DNA from: Pegea sp. RAD2-039
Lineage: Eukaryota; Chordata; Thaliacea; Salpida; Salpidae
Length of the DNA stretch: 64,000 nt
Reading direction: 5' to 3'
Assembly: GCA_034620365.1 (NCBI GenBank)
Contig: JAQGEQ010000351.1
Location: 248,001 to 312,000 of the forward strand
A model generated the notes under the pieces. The model saw only the letters and a program-made list of their open reading frames with translations. It ran no database searches and had not been told where the DNA came from. Positions 1-12,201 of the stretch are shown here, one piece after another (the first letter of the stretch is position 1; each line of letters begins with the position of its first letter). Position numbers and translations under genes: made by a program.

Positions 1-4
1 TTAC

Positions 5-81
5 CTTACAGAGATTACATCAAGTAGTCCATGAAAGTTATCCAGGAAAACTATTATCTTCTCACATATGATATCGTCACG
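5..81 (-). CDS. possible partial exon running off the left edge
   Basis: On the minus strand, one frame is open across this stretch and ends at a GT donor at bases 4-3. Its last residues read FLDNFHGLLDVISVR. The rest of the gene would lie left of the window. No clear acceptor is visible upstream, apart from a weak AG near base 56. The product is not recognised and this may be chance. Confidence 0.25.
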
Positions 82-2340
82 TTGAAAATATTTGTCAAGA
101 AATTAAAATTTTTATTGTAAAATAAAACATTGTAGCAGTAGACTTATGTGAATAAACAATACCTTGAAGATTGTTAAAGATATGTACAATTGCTTCTGTA
201 TTCAAAACTGAAGATGCTTTTATAGAAGTAGACGAGCAAAATGAGCTTAGACCCCAAAAACGATATTCATCAAATTTAAATGGTTTTGAACATTTAGAAG
301 TTACTTGTTACATAAATGATGGTTAAATAATTCCTCATAGTAAACTCAAATAAATTATTAATAAAGAATTTGATTTAAAAATTTTTTTATTTTTTATAAA
401 GTAAGCAAATTACAAGTATCTGATAGACTTTTTTTTGTAAAGCCTGAATTCTGTTTACTAATATGAGAAATTTGTTGAGTAAAAGTAATAGAATTTTAAA
501 TGTGTGTTAGTAAAAATGCTAAAACTTCTTTAATAACTTGTTAATAATTTTTCACTATGACTAGTCATTAACAAAGTCATTACAAGCATTTCTATTTCAA
601 AATTTCTTTAACTTTTAGTAATTGTTGTCTGTTTAGGAGTCTTGAACCTTTCTGGAGTTTGAGAATTATTTTTCAAACCAAATTTCAACTTTTCTCATTT
701 TCCTCTCCACTTTTAAACAATTTTAAATGAAAAATGATCTTTTTTCTTTCTCGATGATTGAAAACATTTCTACTAATTTGCAAATGTTTGCTCAAATATT
801 AAATGGAATATTTCATCTTTTAATTTCAAAAGTTTACGAATAAGAAAATAAAGTGTTTTCAAATACTTTTTATATAATGCTCATCTTATTGCTGCATAAA
901 AAACTGTAATATAATTTAACTTTAGAGGAGTTTTTGTTTATTCTAAAAAACTATAATGTTATAAATAAAGTTTATTTAGAAGGGTATCTGTGGAATAAAA
1001 TCAACGAAAAAATTATTATTTAAAAGTTTAGAAACTTGTTATGTTTATTTTCAGATGTATGATTATCTACTTCATTCAAACAATTTTATCTTTTAGAACT
1101 TCTAGATAATTATTTTGCTGAAATTACTTAGAGTTAGTCTGCATAAGTGTAATTTGATATTTCTATAAATTTTATTATTACGTATTTGATGGTATTGTAG
1201 CTTAATTGAGTGGAAATTAAAATATAAATTTTAGGCTAAGATCAACATCAAACTGGAATGATATTTACAACTCTTGAATATTTGATTCATAATATTACAT
1301 GTTGAACAGACTTAAGTTTAAAATGTTTGTGTTTTAAATACTTTGGTATAGATTTTTCTCTATTACTTTAATAATGACAAGTGCCTGCTGGGTACAGCCA
1401 TGCTGGATGTGATCCAGAAAAGTTTTTAATTATTGGTTAATTTCACTTTGCTGAAATATTGCTTTATTATTTTGGGAGCTTCAATTTTCTTTCATAAGCT
1501 TCTCATGAAGCAACTACTCATAATTAGTTGGATAATTTAAAGTTTCCAAATAATTATTACTTTAATCTCAGATACATACTAAATTCACACCCGAAAAAAT
1601 CATAGATTTTGATCATATTTATAAGTGAAGCTGTTTAATAAAAAGTTTAAGTTAATTTGGAAATCTTTTATAAACATGAGAATTCGTATGTTCGTTTTAT
1701 CCAATATTTTCTTTTCCAGATAATAGGAAACGGAATTCTTTTTGTTTAAAGTGTAAGTTGGATACATTTAGTAGTTTTTATGTTTTTGTTCTGCGTTAAC
1801 TTATTAGTTTCAGGATGTTTTAAAATTGTTGAGTCTAAATTTGATTCCTTTTCTTACTTTTTAGATCCAGTTGCTTACGATTTACAAATTAGTTTTTGAA
1901 TACTGTTAGTTACTTTTAAAAAAATGGTTTTTCTTTTAGGTAACAAAACAGATACTGAACACATTGAAGAGATTTGTTTTAACTCGAAATTACTTCTTCT
2001 TAAATTAAAATTTCCTCTTCTTTTCAAGATAGTTTCTTTATATATTTTAAAAGTTCTCATTTGGAAATCAATCAATCCTATATACCTTTCAAACTTGGTC
2101 ACATTATCACTATTTATTACTGATTTTTTTTTGTAAACCGATTTAATTCTTCTTAACAAAGAAAATTTCAATGATTTTATTTTATCTAAACTTACTTGCG
2201 AGTTAAAAAAATCTTATAATCTTTAAAGAGTTATTTCACTTAAATAAAACTTTTTATATCTGGAAAAAAGTTAATTAGAGATTTTCTTGTACAAATGTAA
2301 CAGTATTCATCGGTTGTTATGTCTAAGCTTCCATAATAAT
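82..2340. other. AT-rich stretch, no gene recognised
   Basis: Mostly low-complexity A/T sequence. The open frames at 1875-2171 lack splice sites, homology or composition bias and look like chance. One short coding-like patch (1393-1437, plus) reads LLGTAMLDVIQKSF followed by a stop, after an AG. It could be an orphan terminal exon, but nothing else supports it. Confidence 0.4.
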
Positions 2341-2365
2341 TTATATTTTGCAGGATTGCTTTAAA

Positions 2366-2907
2366 ATGGAGAATTTAATCGAGTATGTATAAACAACATT
2401 TGCAAACTTAAGTTGTAATTATAATTTCAGTTTAATAGATTTTATAAAACAAAAACTAAATCATTATAATGATTGGTATTTCACTTTCACAGATTTCTAG
2501 AATATCATCTTTTATATAACTGGGACATTTTTACTTGGCCTGTCGACACCTTCCATTTAGCATACACAATAGCGATGTATTATTTAAAATATTACACAAT
2601 TCATGTAATAATTTGTATTTTCTTATGGTTCCTTAAACTATGTTGTGAAACACCTTCTGAAAGTCAAAATTATCTGACTTATCTGATCAAGTTTTTATGG
2701 AAACTTAACATGTTTATTGTACAAGGACCTCTGTCAGCTTTTAGATTTCTTAATGACAATTTAATGATGTATCCCAAGAAAGAAAACGTAAGAGTTGATG
2801 CTAAAGATATTCATAATTTTTTGCTTGGAAAAAAACTTCAGATTGAAAATAATCCATCAAACCCAGAAAAAGGTCGAGAAAATAAAATGTTAATAAATAT
2901 TAATTAA
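2366..2907 (+). CDS. small multi-pass membrane protein, unknown function
   Basis: Two exons, 2366-2382 and 2493-2907, join in frame (MENLIE then FLEYHLLYNW). The intron is 110 bp with GT-AG ends. The product is about 143 residues. The N-terminal half has hydrophobic stretches, for example around AYTIAMYYLKYYTIHVIICI, which suggest two or three membrane segments. The C-terminal third is polar and charged and ends in an Asn/Lys-rich tail, probably cytosolic. An acceptor-like TTTTGCAG lies 13 nt before the ATG, so the 5' end could be cis- or trans-spliced. I do not recognise the family. The clean splice and composition make a real gene likely. Confidence 0.6.
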
Positions 2908-4530
2908 GAATCAAACTTTTTTAATTTCTTTCCTTTCTACCTCTATAATGTTTGTGATTAATTCACAACTTAGGTTGAACATTTGTAGAACATTTTTGAA
3001 TAAATCTTAAATATGAAATTCAAATATATCGCCTTTCAAACCTCAAGAAAACCATTATTGCATCATTGTATATTTTATTTAAATAAAATAGTAAAATAAC
3101 TGCAAGATATATATTTCATTCTGATATCAATAAAAAATCAGAAAATTTTCCAAAATGTTAATAAACTAATTTTCAAATTTAGTCAAATTCTTCATCAGAC
3201 TTTAGATCGTTAAGAGATTGTACAGCTTTGCTTTACTGTTGTCGATTTCTAAAATAACTTGAGTTGAAAAGTTGTAAAATAAAGTTGTTGATAAGCATTT
3301 TCTTTTTCTGTCTGTGTTGTATACCGCTGGAGGTTTCTACCTACATTTGAAGCTCTACAAAATAAAAGATAAAAATCAATGATTAATGTGGATCATACTT
3401 CGTTTTTTCTTTCTATTTTGACAATTTTGATCAATTAATGAATATTTCTAAGTCATGTTTATTTGCATGAAAATAATAACAGATCGAAGTTTGACGATCA
3501 ATTTTGACTTGATTTTTCTGACAGCTAACTTTTAAAGCAACGACTTTAGAAAGTTAAAAACTTAAATCAAAGTTATTCAAAGCAGTGATTTTGTGAAAAG
3601 TTCTAAAAATCACATTCAAGAAAATTCAAGAAAAACTTGACAACTAATAAATTCAAAGATTCTTAACACAAAAAATTATAAAATAAACAAATCATGACCA
3701 GCTAAATACCGACGGTGTTGATCAGAAGAAATAGGTCAAAGCAACAACTGAGCAAAAAATACAATTGGAGTTGACCATCAATCCTTTAGCAAACTTTGTA
3801 GAGACTTAAAAGCAGTTGCCTGATTTTAATTTTATTTCCTGTGCAGTTTTGACAAAATCCTACTTCTGATCGATTTCAGTAATACTTTGAAGTGAGTAAT
3901 CAGGTCACAAGGTTTATCAGATATAAGCAACCCTGCACCTTTAAAAGTTGGTTTGATCAGATAGATTTAAAAGGTGACGATATGACACTGATTCTGTTGT
4001 TAAAAGTATTAAATAAAAATAAACACCTTATTAGAAAACACATTCTTGTGGAGCTTGTGCATAAACAATTTCTATTTCTCAGAAAATTGAACTTCAAAGA
4101 CCACAAAAACACTTTTATTTTCTTCTTACAAAAATCGTGTTTCACATTATTCTAAGAATTTTAAATCTCCGATCATTCTAAAAAAATGTTCCAATTAGGG
4201 TTACTGTAGAAAACTTAAAACTTAACCCAGCTTTGTTAAAGTTAAAAGAATTTTCTAAATAACTCCGAAAAGTCCTCATTTTATCTTCATCGTATCCAGA
4301 AGACAAATTTAGAGGCTTTTTTAAATTGCAAAATATACTTAAGAATTTGTTCTCATTCTGAAAGTCATAAAAAGTTTGATTTATTCTTCAAAACTTTTGC
4401 CTGTCATCATACTATTCAAAATTACAAACCTCGACAATTCTGATTTATTCTTCCAAACTTGTGTTTGTTATCATTCTTTTAAAAGATACTGATTAAAAGT
4501 TGTTAACAAATTTGTTCTTGAAAATTCTAT
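2908..4530. other. intergenic, no gene recognised
   Basis: AT-rich sequence between the small membrane protein and the H3 variant. The open frames at 3892-4155 and 3957-4145 overlap in opposite directions and lack splice support or recognisable domains. I see no RNA gene or repeat here. Confidence 0.4.
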
Positions 4531-4534
4531 AACT

Positions 4535-4544
4535 TATATATATA
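4535..4544 (+). promoter_or_regulatory. TATA box of the histone H3 variant gene
   Basis: TATATATATA lies about 50 bp before the H3 start codon. That fits a TATA-driven promoter with a short 5' leader. A CAG follows at 4578-4580, 10 nt before the ATG, and could also serve as a splice acceptor. Confidence 0.5.
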
Positions 4545-4590
4545 CTGCTGGGTAATTCAAGGCTGGATCTTATTCTACAGACAGACAACT

Positions 4591-5010
4591 ATGGCGCGCA
4601 CTAAAAACTATGCAAGAAAATCGATGGTTGCAATCAATATTGGAAAGGCTCCACGCAAAAATGTATTTTCTTCAGTAGCTCGTAAAAGTGCTCCAGCAAC
4701 TGGTGGTGTAAAGAAACCTCATCGTTACCGACCAGGAACTGTTGCTCTTCGTGAAATCCGTCGTTATCAAAAGTCGGCTGAATTGTTGATTAGAAAGTTG
4801 CCATTTCAAAGGCTTGTTCGTGAAATTGCTGGAGACTACAAAACTGGTTTGAGATTTCAAAGTAGTGCTGTGATGGCTCTACAAGAAGTGAGTGAAGCTT
4901 ATTTGGTTAGCCTTTTCGAAGATACCAATATGTGTGCCATTCATGGTAAACGTGTAACGATTATGCCCAAAGATATGCAACTAGCTCGAAGAATTCGAGG
5001 TGAAGCCTAA
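4591..5010 (+). CDS. divergent histone H3 variant, tail-modified
   Basis: Intact intronless ORF of 139 residues; canonical H3 has 136 counted with Met. The histone fold is close to H3.2, with SSAVMALQE at the position that separates H3.2 from H3.3, and retains [12 protein letters not shown]. The tail differs strongly. ARTK4 and ARK9S10 are kept, but Q5 is N, T6 is Y, and a four-residue insertion with hydrophobic changes follows S10 before GKAPRK. The 19-24 region, including K23, is replaced, while ARK27S28 is kept. EIAQDFKTD has become EIAGDYKTG and the C-terminus is RGEA rather than RGERA. The TAA stop overlaps an AATAAA (5009-5014) and no histone stem-loop is visible, so the mRNA is probably polyadenylated. 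It stands alone, outside any histone cluster. This is likely a tissue- or germline-specific replacement variant; a young pseudogene is less likely because the frame is intact. Confidence 0.9.
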   Translation: MARTKNYARKSMVAINIGKAPRKNVFSSVARKSAPATGGVKKPHRYRPGTVALREIRRYQKSAELLIRKLPFQRLVREIAGDYKTGLRFQSSAVMALQEVSEAYLVSLFEDTNMCAIHGKRVTIMPKDMQLARRIRGEA

Positions 5011-6535
5011 TAAAACATAAAGAAGATTCTAGAAGAAGCCAACTGGTATGATCTTTGTGGAAGAGATCTTATTTGATTAAATTTTTAATTTTAGGGAAAT
5101 TTTCAGGGTTACTATTTTCAACACTTAATAATTTTGTACTGAAATACATTTTTAGTCAGTACTTTATTGACCATTTTTTAATCTTCGTTTTGCTGTCATT
5201 ATATCAAATATTTCTTTTAAAGCTCTATGAACCTTTGTTTCATTTCAGCATCTTGTTTAAATTCTGTAGAGTTAAGGAAGACTCTGGTATGAATTATTCG
5301 GTGTCATCTTCAAATAGTCACCTGACAGGCTCTTAAATGAAGTAAAGATAAATTGTTCTACTTGATTACTGGAGTTGCATCATTTAGGACTACAGTGTTT
5401 GGTGGAGATCATTAAAGCCTACTTGAATTGGGACTGATGACTGGCACGTGTGGCCGTGAAGTTAGAAATGGAAATTGCGTATTAACTTCAGCTTGACGCA
5501 AGTATTTGAGACAGCCTCAAGTAACTTCCTAATCCTAATCATCTCCAACATTTTAATAAAATTATTTAAGTTAAAATGACCTTTAAGCAAATTTAGTTCA
5601 TCTAGTAACGGGGTGATCAATTAAAACAAAGTTTAAAAGATTTACCAGAAGTTCGAAAACTCTGATGACAATTCATGAATTATTCAAATTTTCAATTTAG
5701 GAAATTGTCTTATGATTATCTTCTTTTAAATCTGATTTCAGCTACTTATTATATTTAAATTACGAATTATGATTTATTATTTTGTTGAGAATTTAAATAA
5801 AAGTCTTATAATTCATTCTATCTGTTGTATTTTTTTTTGAAGAACGCGAAGCTCGTGTAGGTTTCAGAAGTCGAGGTGCTGCTAGTCCAACTGGTTTCTT
5901 AAAAAGCGAATTGAAAATTTTTTTTGAATTAAACTTCAATTTAGAAAGATTATTTGGAATAGAAAGAATATGATATAATATTGAATTAACTTTTGAGACT
6001 GAAACTTTTTATCTGAGTAAATTTAAAAACTTCCAAATATTTTGAACTCAAACGAGAGACTGAAACCAGTTTCTTCTAATTTTGTATTTAGCTTTTTAAT
6101 ATGATAATAATCTACCTATCGCAATTAAATTGGCGGTTGTTGGTCATTAAAGTCCTCAGACGAAGACTTCTGGAATCCACAGACAAAGTGCTTTTATCTT
6201 AATATTTTAGTATAAATCAAATAATAAAACTGAATAAATTTATCACAAAGAAACTTAAACTTCAATTGAATAGCTTGTTTCCTATATAAATGCCGCTGTT
6301 GGTATATTATTGAGAAATTAAACTTTTTTTAGATTAAATCTGTAAATCTTGTTGAATTATTCATTTGTTGATGTAGAAAGTTAGAGAACATAATTGTCAA
6401 ATAGATGACAAATTCATTATACTTCAGCATATTGTCACAATATTTATATATTTTTATGATAAACATCGAAAATTTTAGTAGGAAACATTTTTGTAAGAAA
6501 TAAAATTATTTTTTTTTAAGTTTATTAGCTGAATA
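5011..6535. other. intergenic with two short coding-like patches
   Basis: Mostly AT-rich. At 5838-5905 (plus) a frame reads ERVGF-like, Arg/Ser-rich sequence (REARVGFRSRGAASPTGFLK), and around 5430-5480 another short patch reads MTGTCGREVRNGNCVLTSA. Neither extends, has paired splice sites, or is recognisable. They may be gene relics. Confidence 0.3.
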
Positions 6536-6930
6536 TATCCTTCTGTGCAGCGGTTATCACACCCGAGGTTCCGGGTTCGAGACCAGGCGAATGCATATTT
6601 GCGACAAGAAAGAGTCCATAAAAAACCCAGTAGAAGAGTCCTATGAGTCTGTTAATGACAACGTTTCTAGGAAACACAAAACTCCGAATTTAAAGCCGGA
6701 GTTAGAGCCTTGTAAGGAGTTTATCACTGTACTCAGTCTCGTTCTGGCAGCTCCTGCAACGCCAGCTGGGTGCGACTGCATCAGTCCTTCTGTTCCGCTG
6801 CATAACCTTATTGGCGTGGAGAGTGGAATCCTACTGCATGGGCAGCAACTGGATTTCTATTGGCATATATGCAAACATATTATGCATAGTCGTTCCCGAC
6901 CAAAGCAGTCCAAAAAATGCTCGATTGAAT
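6536..6930 (+). repeat. tRNA-derived SINE, copy 1
   Basis: The head has pol III promoter boxes: an A-box-like GTGCAGCGGTTA at 6545 and a good B box GGGTTCGAGACC at 6572. The body of about 330 bp matches two minus-strand copies (21845-22183 and 32490-32893), sharing blocks such as GCGACAAG, TTAATGACAAC and ACACAAAACTC. The open frame across it is an accident of its GC content, not a gene. Confidence 0.85.
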
Positions 6931-8150
6931 GAACACAAAAATTTTTGAAACTTATAAAGTAAAAATACTGATTATGTAATTGATAAGTTTTTATAAAGCA
7001 AAAATTATATCATCGGTTTTATGTATATAAAACGGCTTCGACGGCTTACACTCTGATTTATTGTATCTTAAGTTAGATACTTGATTATTCAACAAATTTA
7101 GAATTATTCTAAATTTTTGATAAGCACATTATATGTACTGTAATAAAAATATTATAGTATATGAAATTCGAAAGAAAAATATTTAAAAAGTAATTTAAGT
7201 TGAAAGTGTGAAGTTATTAAAATCTAAAAGTTTTGTTTTCAGTCTCTTGAAGATGAGCAATACATCGAACAGTTTGTCAGTTTATTGAGTTTCTTTATAA
7301 TAATTCATTGTTTTACAAAATTTATACAAATATCTTTTTAAAAGTAAAAAAGCCATAAGCGAAACATTTTGAGTATTAGAAAAAAGCTCCAAACAAAATG
7401 ATTTTTTTTAAGTTTAAGAAACCTCTAACCACTAAAATATCTCAAAAAGTAAATATCTTAACAAAAAAATACATATAAACTGTCGTTTATCAGTCAACGT
7501 AAGATACAATATCTGTAATATCTTATTTGCTAACAAAATATCTGATAATTTAGTCTGTAAAATGTAATTGTTGTTAGTTGTAAAATCATTTTAACTACAT
7601 CTTTTAAAGTACGCTATATAAACTACTAATTGATTCATGATAATCTGATATTTTAAACTATTTTTTTCAACATTTGTGACTATAAAGAAGTATTTCAGTT
7701 TACTGGAATTTATTCAATTGATTTTTTAGATATTAGCAACAGAATTTATTCTAACAACTGAAAAAAACTCTTAAAAATTCAGTTGTTTTATTTTTAAACT
7801 TAAGCAAGAAATTGTATACACGAGATTTAGATTTTATTAAAAAATGAATTGAAACAACGAGAACAATTTACATAACTATGTAAAAATCAAATACCTCAAA
7901 ATAGTTTGAAAAGTTTGGTGGTTTACCAAAGCAACAAGTAGGCAGCAAAATAAATGAATACAGCTCATTTATTTTAAATTTTAATTTTAAGCAGATTACA
8001 TCAAGCTAGCAAATCTCTTTCTAGTTTTTGAAATCGTCATTTTCAATCATAAATGAAACACTGAAGTGTTTTCAAAGCTGAAGATCAATATAAACTGAAC
8101 CTAATTCAATATTCCACTTCGGCATTTGCAAATTATTGTTTATGATCATA
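6931..8150. other. intergenic, no gene recognised
   Basis: AT-rich spacer between the SINE and the 3' end of the receptor-like gene. I found no convincing ORF, RNA gene or repeat beyond short A/T runs. Confidence 0.4.
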
Positions 8151-8179
8151 AGTTTCAAGATATACTTGACAATGAAAAC

Positions 8180-11100
8180 TCACATAAAGTTTTTTCTGTT
8201 CATATACATTGATATATGACCTAAACCATCATCTGGCATATCTTCTTTGTCAGATAAATCTTCTTTCTTTAAATCGTCTTCATCGAATGAGTTATTTGCA
8301 AACGACTGTTGCTGGTTATTTCTGTTTAAAGTATAGCAGCTTACAATTACTACCCCATTCTTGCTTTCATTTAAAGAGTTCATGAAAATATTTTCTGATT
8401 GGGAAGTTTTATCAGCTTCTTCTAACTTAGTTTTTATTTTAACAGACTCTATATCTTCGACTTTGTCTAGTTCTTCTGTTTCTTCACTTTGGCTTCTCAA
8501 TGATTCGCAATCTGATTGGAGCTTTAGAGTTTCGTTTGTTAAAGTTGAAGACCCACAAGCAGCTCCAATTTTTTGAACTAAAAGTCATAAATTTTGGTAA
8601 ATTAAACTGAATTGAACTAAATTACTTGGTTGTCACTAAAAATGTACGACTGATGATAAAATCAAAACCAAACTTTTAGACTATTTTATTTATCTTAAAA
8701 TAAATTTTAAAACTAACCTTGATGAATAATCTGTGATTCACAGATATCTAAGGTACTAACATCCTCTTCGTTAGCCTCAGAACAATCCCAATAATCAGAT
8801 TGCTCTGAAGACTTTTCGATATTTTCACAAACAGTTTTCTATAATGGAAAAAAGAACCAGTTGATAATATCTACAAACAGTTTTAACTTTACAGACAAGA
8901 GTTTTAATGTAGATATTTATATGATATCAAATCAGACTATCTAAGCGAAATTCCACCAACCTACTAAATGAGACTAGAGCTGAATTTAAGCTAATTGATT
9001 GTTTCAACAACAAACAACAAATGTCTGCGAGTATGTCTAAATATTTACCAGTCCTTCAGGTATAATATCAATTCCTTTCATAGTTTTCTTCTTTACTTGT
9101 ACCAGTATACCAGCAATACAAATTGAAATAATCAAAACAATAGAAACCGACAAACCAACTGTTAACAGGAAGGAACTGTTGTTCGAAGATTCAACATCTT
9201 TTTTATTATAGTTGTTGCCTGTATAACAAAAATCAATCGTTAAATTTAGTTTTAAGAAGTAGAAACAAAAAGGCAACAACCTTATAGTTTGAAACAACAT
9301 TTTTCAAAACTTACTCTTATGAGGCATGCAGTACACGTCCATGTCATTCGTGCTTTCTTGGTAAGTGAAAAAAAGACTTAAGCAAGTTAAAGTAGTTTCG
9401 TCCGAGTTATTAAACATGAGATTATATGCAAAAGTATCAGTAATATATTTCGTTGTACATTCAACATGTTTAGAACTTGAATTACTAAACAAATAATTAT
9501 CGATGTATTTATATCGAGGCATCACATAAACCTCTCTATTGAGTGCAACGCTTATACCGTGATTAAGCGCTGTGTAGTTGCTGATAACATGTTCTATAAA
9601 AAGAAATAAACTTGTAATTATGTTATGTCTGTTTATTTTTATTTTGTGATATATTTAAATATTCTATCTAAGCAGATTTTAATCATACATCAAATAGACA
9701 ACAAAAATAAATTGAAAAATTTGGTCAAATACTTTTAAAGATTAGTTTATGTTGAGTCGTTAACTTAATTACTAATTCTTTTTTAAGAGTTAAATAGCTT
9801 TAAATAAAACGATCAGTATGAATTTTACATAAAGAAAGAACTTTAATTTACACAATGAAAAAAAAACAGTTATAAAAGAAAACGGTTTTAAAAAATAAGC
9901 TCTTTATAATATCATTTAATTCAACGAAAGATTTATAAAAAGTTGATTTACAATTTGTCATAAAAGTGTTATACACATAAAAGCTGTTAGCATAAGTAAC
10001 TGAATCAAGTTTCTTTAATTAACCATTCTAGCTCACAAATAAAAGTCTTTAAATTTTACAAGATTAAAAAATCAATATTTATAAATATGATATTCCATCT
10101 AATGCTTGAGCAGTCACTAAACCTTATTTATATTTTTTTTTGCCCCTAGGGGTTTACTCAAACTCTTAAATAGGAAAACAAATCATTGAGTATATCGAAA
10201 AAAAATGTTTAAAGATTTAACAAAAAATTGTTTGATGAAGGAGAAAAGCTTTTGCTACCAGCAAAAAGTAGATTTAATTCCAATCAAATTTCGTTTGAAA
10301 TCTTTCATTTCCAGATTTTATATTATTGTTTTTTTTTTTGCTTCAATTTTATTCTGAATTTATTTAAGATTTCTTAAAATTCATTAAAACATTAAAAAAG
10401 ATTATTTTGTTATAGAACATAATTTAGATTAAGTAGTTTGAAACAAATAGTTTATATGATATCTGTTAATATGATAAACTCTGTTTTAAAGTTTGTTAAA
10501 ATATTTTTCATCAATAATTACATGAGACAACTTCAAAAATATTTCAGTTTTAAATAAGGAAATAAATTTATGATTATTAAAAAAATTGCTTGAATCATCA
10601 AATTATTTTGTTTTGTAAGATAAACTTATAAAAATACAAAGCTATTTCCAAACTCAAATAATTCAACCCATATAATTTATAGCTTAATTTATACGAACCT
10701 TTCTTCATAGTGAAAAGACAAGTATATTTGAGCCTGTCAACCCCTCCTGCTTTTGTGAATTGTAAAGCGTGTTGAACGTTTAGTAACTTATTAAAATTAC
10801 CATCTCTTGATAGCTCTAAAATGTAAGTTGTTTCAGTAAGAAAGCTATCATTACTGAAAACGAATGAAGTGAAGCTCAAAAGCTAATAGATTTACCTGAG
10901 ATTCTAGAAGCCCTGCTTTCACCAATTAACTTATAAGCAATTGAACGAAATGCTGTAAGTCTGACAGAAATGTATGCATTTTTTCCAAAGATGACAAGAT
11001 CACAGGCTTTGGCTTCCAGCCTAACTCCACAACAGGACTTGATAGGCCTGTAAATGCTTGAAAAGAACATTCGATGAAAATTAACCTTCAAATTATAAAG

Positions 11101-12201
11101 TCCGCTAACTTTTCAGATCCAATTTGCTGATAAGCTGTTAAATACATTAAAGAAGTAAATGAGGTTTCATTAGAGTACGACCAATTCAGCATCCTGTGGT
11201 TGACTGCGAAGCTCATGTGTTCGTGAAGTGTTTTGTTGAGAAAAGTTAATAGTGGGTTTCCTGATGACGATTTTTAACATCAGACTATCTATTTTCTCAT
11301 TAAAAGTTATCAGTCCTGACTATTTATAGAATAAATAATTTAATGACAATTTGATTTTAATCATACAAGCAGCATCCTTTTCAAAACAAATGTGATGCTT
11401 TGATAAAAATCAATCAACATTCTTTTGTATAGTCAGTCCCTAAATAAAACATTTTTATGTTTATTTTACAGTTGGATGATAACAGCGGCTGGTGTATACA
11501 GGCGCAGAGAGGTTTAGATGAAAAGTATGAATAGAAATTTATGAAATACAAAATCCTGCAAAAATGTAATTTAACAAATTTGAATTGCAATTTTAGTCAA
11601 ATTAATATACACGTGACGTTAAAAGTTTCTAAACAAGTTTGATAACTTCTTCAGAATTTATTTCTTATTAAAATTTATTCAGGCTAGTTTTTGATTTACA
11701 AGATATTAAGTAATTATTTTGCCGATAAAATATCTCTATCGATGTCTCCGAGTAACTTTTAATGACTTGTAGAAATCTCAAATATTTGTCAATGATTAAA
11801 ACAGTTGAAAAGTTTAAGTTTAAAAAATTAAAATAACTTATTTGAAAGACAACAATAGTTTGAAAGTAAACTTTCAGGAAAATTAGGAAAGACATTATTG
11901 TAAGTTTTTTTCTTTTTTTCAAACTGATCTTTTCGTAAGAAAGTTTACATGATAAACACAACAGTTTAATTTTCATTTGTGTCAAACTTCTACATCTACC
12001 TGTTTCATTTTTATTTGAATTTTCTTTTAATCTTGTTTTGTTTTGCAATAAGCAATCATCACAAACATCTCCGGTTGATAGATAATCTCCACAAAAACCT
12101 GATTCTTCATTATAATGAATAGATGGTTGAGAATTTACAAAGTAAAATTGAAGAAAAATGATTAGACAGAAAAAAAATTTCATGTCTTTTTGAATCAGCA
12201 T
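8180..12201 (-). CDS. single-pass receptor-like membrane glycoprotein, unknown family
   Basis: Seven minus-strand exons: 12201-12000, 11260-10896, 10853-10699, 9593-9315, 9218-9049, 8838-8718 and 8577-8180. Exon 1 encodes a signal peptide (MKFFFCLIIFLQFYFVNS). Exons 2-4 give an extracellular region with several N-glycosylation motifs and scattered Cys. Exon 5 holds one hydrophobic span (LLTVGLSVSIVLIISICIAG) followed by basic KKK. Exons 6-7 form an acidic, Ser/Glu-rich tail of about 170 residues with no enzyme domain. Exons 3-7 keep phase. Exon 2 needs one extra base in the four-A run (TTTT at 11110-11113 on the plus strand) to join its two coding halves. The exon 2/3 phase works only with a weak GTTAAT donor inside exon 2. 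It is a type I receptor-like protein that is either decaying or mis-assembled. No ligand-binding family was recognised. Confidence 0.6.
11473..11535 (+). other. short coding-like exon nested on the opposite strand
   Basis: After an acceptor-like TTATTTTACAG, a plus-strand frame reads LDDNSGWCIQAQRGLDEKYE then a stop. It lies inside intron 1 of the minus-strand receptor-like gene. No partner exon was found. It may be a relic of another gene. Confidence 0.25.

Noticed and set aside
1875-2171. overlapping 98- and 70-codon ORFs on both strands
   Set aside because: Composition follows A/T content and there is no other support.
5055-5336. 93-codon ORF after the H3 variant
   Set aside because: Phe/Leu-rich AT-biased frame with no splice sites or homology; likely chance.
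6545-6610. possible tRNA gene
   Set aside because: A and B boxes are present, but no cloverleaf with acceptor and anticodon stems; it is a SINE head shared by three copies.
6591-6932. 113-codon open frame
   Set aside because: It lies inside SINE copy 1 and follows the repeat boundaries.
8180-12201. zona pellucida or cytokine-receptor domain in the receptor-like gene
   Set aside because: The Cys pattern and spacing did not match either convincingly.
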